Shown here: in pieces, positions 1 through 4,825 of the stretch
Layout: each line of letters starts with the position of its first letter
Position numbering within the stretch: the first letter of the stretch is position 1
Assembly: GCA_030630685.1 (NCBI GenBank)
Contig: DAOVMN010000096.1
Span: 1-7,664 of the forward strand
Direction: 5' to 3'
Source: Thermoplasmata archaeon
GTDB taxonomy: Archaea > Thermoplasmatota > DAOVMN01
Length of the DNA stretch: 7,664 bases
Position numbers and translations under genes: made by a program
Notes under the pieces: generated by a model
The model's database searches: none
Seen by the model: only the letters and a program-made list of their open reading frames with translations
What the model was told of the DNA's origin: nothing

Positions 1-225
1 AACTATGTCCTGGCTCCCTGCTTCGTCCACTCCTTTCTGGATGGTGGCGTATGGGCCTCCTTCGCTCCCATTACCTGTTTCATCGGAGCCGTTATGGTCC
101 ACATAGATCGTGTCTCCCAGGGCGTTGAAAGCGACAATTAGCGCAAGAATGGTCATGAGCATTGCCATCGGGACCGCGAGCAGCAGTCTCTGATATGACA
201 AAAAAAAGGTTCGTGTCATGGTCAT
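1..225 (-). CDS. Secreted beta-helix (NosD-like/DUF1565-like) protein, N-terminal part only
   Basis: Seventy-five codons are readable on the minus strand from ATG at 225 to the window edge, with no stop; the rest of the gene lies outside. Residues 1-14 are polar with Arg. A hydrophobic segment follows at about 14-37 (LLLAVPMAMLMTILALIV and onward), ending in NALG just before DTIYVD, which looks like a signal peptide or signal anchor with cleavage near residue 37. The mature start reads TIYVDHNGSDETGNGSEGG and then PYATIQKGVDEA. This is the usual opening of archaeal and bacterial right-handed parallel beta-helix surface proteins, in which the first rung follows a G-rich turn and an 'ATIQ.A.D.A' helix cap. 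A second in-frame ATG at 219 fits the TATA spacing better than the one at 225. No Shine-Dalgarno sequence is visible. It is divergent from ileS. The substrate or ligand cannot be told from this fragment. Confidence 0.75.
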   Translation of the reverse strand, partial: MTMTRTFFLSYQRLLLAVPMAMLMTILALIVAFNALGDTIYVDHNGSDETGNGSEGGPYATIQKGVDEAGSQDIV

Positions 226-240
226 GGGCTATTAAAAATC

Positions 241-248
241 ATATAAAA
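241..248 (-). promoter_or_regulatory. TATA box of the leftward beta-helix gene
   Basis: On the minus strand this reads TTTTATAT, close to the archaeal TATA consensus. Its centre is about 26 bases from the ATG at 219 and about 20 from the ATG at 225, so the predicted transcript begins at or next to the start codon (leaderless). No ribosome binding site is seen between box and start, which agrees with leaderless initiation. The spacing favours the ATG at 219. Confidence 0.6.
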
Positions 249-484
249 TAATGTCGATTTTTCCATGAGTCCAGAGGGGACTGCGTTATGGAGTTAGTTG
301 GTTGGGTTTGGGGAAGGTGCGGGAACGGATCGGATGCAGGGTTCTATGGGGATGGAGTTGGGTGATTGGTTCGAGCTTAACAAAACACCACTCCGAGCCC
401 ATGCTCTCCACACCCCCAACCCCCCCTCTTCCACTCTCACACCACTCGCTACGTTACAACATACTCCGTTCAGAGACAAGAAAT
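249..484. other. Divergent intergenic region with G-rich then C-rich tracts
   Basis: No convincing gene is seen here. On the plus strand, 285-364 contains only five C and has G-runs at 304-306, 310-313, 321-323, 339-341, 348-351 and 360-362. By contrast 404-447 contains no G, with 28 C in 44 bases, including C-runs at 413-417 and 420-426. GGTTGGG at 300-306 is complementary to CCCAACC at 415-421. There is also a loose direct repeat, ATGGAGTT followed by TTGGTT, at 288-303 and 352-371. Open frames crossing this region have no recognisable protein features. It lies between two outward-facing promoters, so it is probably outside both transcripts. Confidence 0.5.
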
Positions 485-492
485 CTTTATTA
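485..492 (+). promoter_or_regulatory. TATA box of ileS
   Basis: CTTTATTA is preceded by a purine-rich stretch (AAGAAAT) that could serve as the BRE. The box is centred about 26 bases before the ATG at 514, so transcription should start at or beside the first base of that codon. This leaderless arrangement supports 514 as the ileS start. It would leave the nearby out-of-frame ATG at 504 (an 8-codon frame ending at 530) outside the mRNA. Confidence 0.6.
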
Positions 493-513
493 CCATAACC
501 AAAATGCCCCTCC

Positions 514-3500
514 ATGGTTCACCAGTGTGATAAACAATACAACCCGGTTGAACTGGAGAAGAGAATCCAGGGATACTGGGATACCAGCGACATCTATCGA
601 AAGGTCAAGAAAGCCCGTGAGGGTGGAGAGGATTATTATTTCGTGGACGGACCCCCCTACACCACAGGCCACATCCACCTGGGAACGGCCTGGAACAAGA
701 TCCTGAAGGATGCCCAGCTTCGCTACCTGAGGGCTATGGGCTACAATGTGCGGGATCAGGCTGGGTTCGACATGCACGGCCTCCCCATCGAGGTGAAGGT
801 GGAGCAGACACTTGGGATCAACAACAAAAAAGCGATCGAGGAGCTGGGGATCGACAGATTCGTTATCCAATGCCGGGAATTCGCATTGAAGCACCAGAGG
901 CAGATGGCAGAGCAGTTCAAATCCCTTGGTGTCTGGCTGGACTGGGAGAATCCCTATCTCACGATAATGAACTACTACATCGAGGGGGCGTGGTGGACCC
1001 TGAAGCAGGCTTATGAGAAGGGCCTTCTTTATACCGCGGAGCGGGTGCTCTCCTGGTGCCCAAGGTGCGAGACCGCGCTTGCCGAGGCGGAAGTGGAATA
1101 CCGGGACGAGACAGACCCGAGCATCTATGTGAAGTTCCCCATCGAAGGAAAGGAAGGGGAATACATCGTTATCTGGACCACTACCCCCTGGACACTATTA
1201 GCAAATCTGGCAGTGGCAGTCCATCCGGATTTCAATTATGCGCGCATGCGCGTCAGGAAGGATGGTATCGAGGAAGTGCTTTTAGTTCTCGAGGAAAGAG
1301 CAGAGGACGTTGTCAGGGAGGGGCGATACCAGGAGATGGATATCCTTGAGAAGATAAGGGGAGAAGAACTGGAAGGTATCAAATATCTCCATCCTCTAAG
1401 GGACATCGTGGAGTTCCAGCAGCGTACCGATCTCTACTGGCTTCATCGCGTTGTGCTTGCGGACTATGTCACCAAGGAGAACACAGGCTGCGTGCACACC
1501 GCCCCCGGTCATGGTCCGGACGATTTCGAGACAGGGAAGAGGTACGATCTTCCACCCTTCTGCCCTGTGGATGAGGCCGGAAGATACACAGAAGAAGTAA
1601 GCAAATACGCTGGACGCCTCACGAAAGAAGCTGATCGGGATATCATCGAGGAGCTGACCTCACGCGGGCTGATGTTGAGCTCAGGCGAGGTAACGCACAG
1701 GTATGGTCACTGCTGGAGATGCAAGACCCCCATCACCTACCGTACAACCACCCAGTGGTTCCTCCAGGTCACCCGGGTCAGGGATCGAATGCTCGAGGAG
1801 ATCGGCAGGATCGAGTGGACCCCGGAATGGGCAGGCTCGGCCCGGTTCAGGGACTGGGTGGAGAATACCAGGGATTGGTGCATCTCACGCCAGCGCTACT
1901 GGGGCATCCCAATGCCGGTGTGGAGGTGCGAGAACTGCGGTAGCCTTAGAGTGATAGGGAAAGTGGAGGAACTCAAGGAAGGCGATGGATATGAAGAGGG
2001 GATGGACATCCATAGGCCCTGGATCGACAGGGTGAGCTTCAGATGCCCATGCGGCTCCGCCATGTACAGGGTGAAGGATGTCATGGACGTGTGGTTCGAC
2101 AGCGCGGTGTGCTCATGGGCCCAGCTTCACTATCCAAAGGAGACGGCAGAATTCGAGAGATGGTGGCCCGTACGCTGGATCACCGAGGCCCATGACCAGA
2201 CAAGGGGATGGTTCTATTCCCAGTTAGGTGCTTCCATTATGGCCTTCGACCGTTCTCCTTACGAGAGAGTGCTCATGCACGGCTGGGCCCTGGATAAAGA
2301 AGGGCGGCCCATGTCCAAGAGTGCGGGTAATGTCATCAACCCGGATGAGATATCCGAAAGATATGGAGTAGACTCACTTCGCTTCTACCTGCTAAAGGCC
2401 TCTGCCCCCTGGGAGGACCTTTCCTTTTCCATGGAGGGGGTGAGGGTGGCCAACCGCACACTGAATATCCTCTGGAACGTCTATTACTTTGCTACCACCT
2501 ACATGGCGCTGGATTCCTTTGACCCCAAGGAATGGCCAGGGGAGAAAATGGAATCCCATCTGACCGTGGAGGACAGATGGCTCCTCTCAAGGTTAGAGTC
2601 CACAGTCAAGGCCTTCAACAGGGAGTTCCGGGTGCACAATCTTCACAGGGCCTGCAGGGAGGTGGAGGGCTTCATCCTCGAGAACCTGTCACGCTGGTAT
2701 GTGCGCCTGATAAGGGACCGCACCTGGAGTGAGAACGAGTCGGGGAACAAAAATGCTGCCTACTACACCCTGTACCGCTCCCTGTTTACAGCAATTAGGA
2801 TGCTCTCCCCCATCACGCCACATCTTTCAGAGGAACTCTACCTCAACCTTGCCGGAGGAAAGGCCTCCCTTTCCCTCGAGGACTGGAGGGAAGCCGACGA
2901 GGATCGGATCGATACAGGCTTAGAGGAAGGCATGGGAATCATCCGGGATATCGTGGATTCCCTGGCCTCCATGCGGCAGAGGGCCGGTATCAAGCTCAGG
3001 TGGCCCCTTTCCACCCTGGTCGTGGAGAGCACGGGGGAAAAAGTGGGGACCGCTATAAAAGGGATGAGAGATATCCTCCTTTCCCAGGGGAACGTCAAGA
3101 CCCTTGAGCTTACGGACAAATGGAGCGGGCTCGAAAAAAGTGTGAGCCCAAACTTCTCGGCCATTGGTCCGATATTCAAAAAAGAGGGCAAGCAGGTGGC
3201 GGAATACATCCTTAGCCTGAAACCAAGCGAGCTTTTGAGGATGGTGGAAGAAGGTACAGCGGCCTATCATGAAACCCCAATCACTATGGCCATGTTCACC
3301 CTCTCAGAAAAGGTTCCAGAGGGATTTATCATGTGCGAGTTCCCGCAGGGTAAGCTCTATCTCGACATTAGGCTTACGCCGAAACTAGAAGCGGAGGCCT
3401 ACGGAAGGGAGGTCCTTCGCAGGATTCAGGAGATGCGAAAGGAGCTCGACCTGAACGTCGAGGACAGGATCAGCACCACACTCCGCGTTTCTGCGGAGCT

Positions 3501-3642
3501 TCAGCAGAAAATCCTTGGATGGGTGGAGCACATCGCCACAGAGACCCGTTCCGTTGAGCTGAGCTTCGGGATACCCAAGGGCTACACCAAGGAATGGGAG
3601 ATCGAAGGCTTTAAGGTAGGGATCGGGATCGGGAAGGCATGA
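514..3642 (+). CDS. ileS: Isoleucyl-tRNA synthetase (IleRS), archaeal type
   Basis: Cytoplasmic class Ia enzyme that charges tRNA-Ile with isoleucine using ATP. It has 1042 residues, the normal size for the family, and is intact. The catalytic Rossmann domain carries GPPYTTG followed by H55-L56-G57-T58 (the HIGH site), DMHGLPIE, DWCISRQRYWGIP, DVWFDS at 525-530, and P599-M-S-K-S603 (the KMSKS loop). The CP1 editing domain is complete: T222-T224 and N231 in the WTTTPWT region, and H328/D337 in HTAPGHGPDD match the editing residues of E. coli IleRS. Cysteine pairs at 182/185, 400/403, 472/475 and 511/513 suggest zinc sites. The anticodon-binding domain includes SRWYVRLIRDR near 726-736 and SPITPHLSEELY, followed by the archaeal/eukaryotic type of C-terminal domain with AGIKLRWP. 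Two signature motifs are atypical: Thr replaces the last His of HIGH, and Pro replaces the first Lys of KMSKS. The gene has its own TATA box and is probably leaderless; no T-box or other leader is present. Confidence 0.98.
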   Translation: MVHQCDKQYNPVELEKRIQGYWDTSDIYRKVKKAREGGEDYYFVDGPPYTTGHIHLGTAWNKILKDAQLRYLRAMGYNVRDQAGFDMHGLPIEVKVEQTLGINNKKAIEELGIDRFVIQCREFALKHQRQMAEQFKSLGVWLDWENPYLTIMNYYIEGAWWTLKQAYEKGLLYTAERVLSWCPRCETALAEAEVEYRDETDPSIYVKFPIEGKEGEYIVIWTTTPWTLLANLAVAVHPDFNYARMRVRKDGIEEVLLVLEERAEDVVREGRYQEMDILEKIRGEELEGIKYLHPLRDIVEFQQRTDLYWLHRVVLADYVTKENTGCVHTAPGHGPDDFETGKRYDLPPFCPVDEAGRYTEEVSKYAGRLTKEADRDIIEELTSRGLMLSSGEVTHRYGHCWRCKTPITYRTTTQWFLQVTRVRDRMLEEIGRIEWTPEWAGSARFRDWVENTRDWCISRQRYWGIPMPVWRCENCGSLRVIGKVEELKEGDGYEEGMDIHRPWIDRVSFRCPCGSAMYRVKDVMDVWFDSAVCSWAQLHYPKETAEFERWWPVRWITEAHDQTRGWFYSQLGASIMAFDRSPYERVLMHGWALDKEGRPMSKSAGNVINPDEISERYGVDSLRFYLLKASAPWEDLSFSMEGVRVANRTLNILWNVYYFATTYMALDSFDPKEWPGEKMESHLTVEDRWLLSRLESTVKAFNREFRVHNLHRACREVEGFILENLSRWYVRLIRDRTWSENESGNKNAAYYTLYRSLFTAIRMLSPITPHLSEELYLNLAGGKASLSLEDWREADEDRIDTGLEEGMGIIRDIVDSLASMRQRAGIKLRWPLSTLVVESTGEKVGTAIKGMRDILLSQGNVKTLELTDKWSGLEKSVSPNFSAIGPIFKKEGKQVAEYILSLKPSELLRMVEEGTAAYHETPITMAMFTLSEKVPEGFIMCEFPQGKLYLDIRLTPKLEAEAYGREVLRRIQEMRKELDLNVEDRISTTLRVSAELQQKILGWVEHIATETRSVELSFGIPKGYTKEWEIEGFKVGIGIGKA

Positions 3643-3657
3643 GCATTCTAAGAATGC
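3643..3657. other. Perfect stem-loop directly after the ileS stop
   Basis: GCATTC and GAATGC form a 6-bp perfect stem around a TAA loop, beginning one base after the TGA of ileS. No T-run follows, so it does not look like a typical U-rich archaeal terminator. It may protect the 3' end of ileS mRNA or belong to the hairpin cluster that follows; the role is inferred only. Confidence 0.5.
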
Positions 3658-3659
3658 GA

Positions 3660-3732
3660 TTGCCGGCTAGCACGCAGTGCTGGCAAGGCCTGAAGCACGA
3701 AGTGCTGAGCGCCGGTTGAGCCCGAAGGGCTC
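3660..3732. repeat. Cluster of three GNA-triloop hairpins between ileS and the dehydrogenase
   Basis: Three hairpins follow one another. Hairpin 1 (3660-3686) has an inner stem AGCAC/GTGCT with a GCA loop (3669-3681) and an outer stem TTGCC/GGCAA, with a 4-base bulge at 3665-3668. Hairpin 2 (3694-3706) repeats the same stem, AGCAC/GTGCT, around a GAA loop. Hairpin 3 (3718-3732) has a 6-bp stem GAGCCC/GGGCTC around a GAA loop. In addition GCCGGC at 3662-3667 can pair with GCCGGT at 3711-3716, enclosing hairpins 1 and 2 in a branched fold that excludes the outer stem of hairpin 1. The last hairpin ends 18 bases before the next start codon. It could be a small interspersed palindromic element, a processing site or a regulatory leader; the sequence alone does not decide. 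Confidence 0.7.
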
Positions 3733-3736
3733 GATA

Positions 3737-3748
3737 AGGTTGGATGAT
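3737..3748 (+). promoter_or_regulatory. Weak ribosome binding site of the dehydrogenase gene
   Basis: AGGTTGGATGAT lies just before the ATG at 3751 and partly matches the archaeal Shine-Dalgarno consensus (GGAGGTGAT). Unlike the other genes here, this one has no TATA box at the leaderless distance. Translation from a longer, probably ileS-linked transcript is therefore likely. The site is imperfect. Confidence 0.35.
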
Positions 3749-3750
3749 AC

Positions 3751-4713
3751 ATGAGGCCCAAAGTGTTCATAACCCGCAGGCTCCCGGAAGAGGGCCTGAA
3801 GATACTCGATGATGCCGGAATCGAATACAATATTTTTCCACATTCCGAGACACCTCCGACAAGGCAGGACATCATCAATGGGGTGAAGGGGTGCGATGGC
3901 CTGATCTCCCTGCTTTCCGACACCATCGGTAAAGAGGTGCTTCGTTCCTCCGAACGCCTGAGGGTCGTGAGCCAGTATGCGGTCGGGTACAACAATATCG
4001 ATATCAGGGAAGCGAAGCGCCTTGGGATCACAGTCACCAACACCCCGGGAGTGCTTACCGAGACTACAGCGGACCTTACGTTTGGGTTGATGCTTGCCTC
4101 GGCCAGGAGGATCGTCGAATCCGACAAATACACGCGGGCTGGCAGGTTCAAGGGCTGGGCACCACTTCTGCATCTCGGAGAGGATGTTCATGGAAAGACG
4201 CTGGGCATTGTTGGAGCGGGAAGGATAGGCTCCGCTGTGGCCAGAAGGGCGGTAGGCTTCGGGATGGCTATCCTCTACTACAACCGCAGCCGGAACATAG
4301 AATTCGAGAAGGGGACAGGAGCAAGGTACGTTTCCTTTGATGAGCTCCTCGAGAGATCGGATTTTGTCACCATCCACACCCCGTTAACCCCTGAGACCGA
4401 GGGAATGTTCGGTGCAAAGGAATTCCAGAAAATGAAAAAGACTGCCATCTTCATCAACACCGCTCGTGGAAAATGCATGGACGAGAAGGCACTTATCGAG
4501 GCACTCAGGTCCGGCGAGATACGGGCGGCAGGACTGGACGTCTACGAGAACGAGCCAGAGATAATCAGGGGATTGGCAGAACTGGACAATGTGGTGATGG
4601 TGGCACATATCGGCTCAGCATCAAGGGAGACCCGGATAAAGATGGCTGTGATAGCTGTTAGGAATCTGGTGGCATTCTTCGAGGGGAGGGAACCGGAGTT
4701 CAGGGTGTGCTGA
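3751..4713 (+). CDS. gyaR: D-2-hydroxyacid dehydrogenase, probable glyoxylate/hydroxypyruvate reductase
   Basis: NAD(P)H-dependent cytoplasmic oxidoreductase of 320 residues, slightly shorter than archaeal GyaR (about 334 from memory). The start MRPKVFITRRLPEEG lines up with the first residues of Pyrococcus/Thermococcus glyoxylate reductase, so this ATG is firm. The N-terminal substrate domain includes YAVGYNNID and NTPGVLTETTADL. The nucleotide-binding domain has G155-x-G157-x-x-G160, and N178-R-S-R181 after the second strand; Arg here rather than a single Asp suggests NADPH can be used. The catalytic triad is R239 (NTARG), E268 (DVYENEP) and H286 (HIGSAS). The residue before the catalytic His is Ala, where Pro is usual. 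No ACT domain is present, so it is not a long-form phosphoglycerate dehydrogenase. The likely reaction is glyoxylate to glycolate, or hydroxypyruvate to D-glycerate. Short SerA-like or other D-2-hydroxyacid specificities cannot be excluded. It lies 108 bases after ileS, behind the hairpin cluster, and is possibly co-transcribed. Confidence 0.85.
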   Translation: MRPKVFITRRLPEEGLKILDDAGIEYNIFPHSETPPTRQDIINGVKGCDGLISLLSDTIGKEVLRSSERLRVVSQYAVGYNNIDIREAKRLGITVTNTPGVLTETTADLTFGLMLASARRIVESDKYTRAGRFKGWAPLLHLGEDVHGKTLGIVGAGRIGSAVARRAVGFGMAILYYNRSRNIEFEKGTGARYVSFDELLERSDFVTIHTPLTPETEGMFGAKEFQKMKKTAIFINTARGKCMDEKALIEALRSGEIRAAGLDVYENEPEIIRGLAELDNVVMVAHIGSASRETRIKMAVIAVRNLVAFFEGREPEFRVC

Positions 4714-4793
4714 ACAGGGGTTTATCTCTTCCGGGGTTGGTCTATGTTCCAAGATGAGTCCCAAAAATTCCCTTAGCCCGACCACCAAAATGG

Positions 4794-4801
4794 TTATAAA
4801 A
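4794..4801 (+). promoter_or_regulatory. TATA box of the large surface-protein gene
   Basis: TTATAAAA (continuing to ATA) is the clearest TATA box in the window, with purine-rich AAAATGG just upstream as a possible BRE. Its centre is 27-28 bases before the ATG at 4826, predicting a start within a base or two of that codon. The box lies inside the longest open frame, which begins at 4754, so the upstream part of that frame is promoter and not coding. The 4714-4793 stretch before it contains no gene and no clear T-rich terminator for the dehydrogenase. Confidence 0.7.
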
Positions 4802-4825
4802 TACATTCAATTTTCTGTTGGCGAA

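Noticed and set aside
366..384. GGTTCGAG at 368-375 as the T-loop of a tRNA
   Set aside because: The flanking bases form at best a weak stem with two wobble pairs, and no acceptor, D or anticodon arm could be placed around it on either strand.
298..498. Overlapping open frames on both strands in the divergent intergenic region
   Set aside because: They follow the G-rich and C-rich composition, lack any domain or hydrophobic pattern, and run into ileS in a different frame or antisense to it.
504..530. Short frame MPLHGSPV starting 10 bases before the ileS ATG, as a possible upstream regulatory peptide
   Set aside because: The TATA spacing places the transcript start near 514, so this ATG would not be in the mRNA; it also has no ribosome binding site.
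3643..3657. Hairpin after ileS as a bacterial-type intrinsic terminator
   Set aside because: No run of T follows the stem, and the next 75 bases are GC-rich hairpins, so termination here is not supported.
4744..4776. Ten-codon frame starting MFQDESQKF between the dehydrogenase and the surface-protein gene
   Set aside because: It is too short, has no convincing promoter or ribosome site, and overlaps the promoter region of the next gene.
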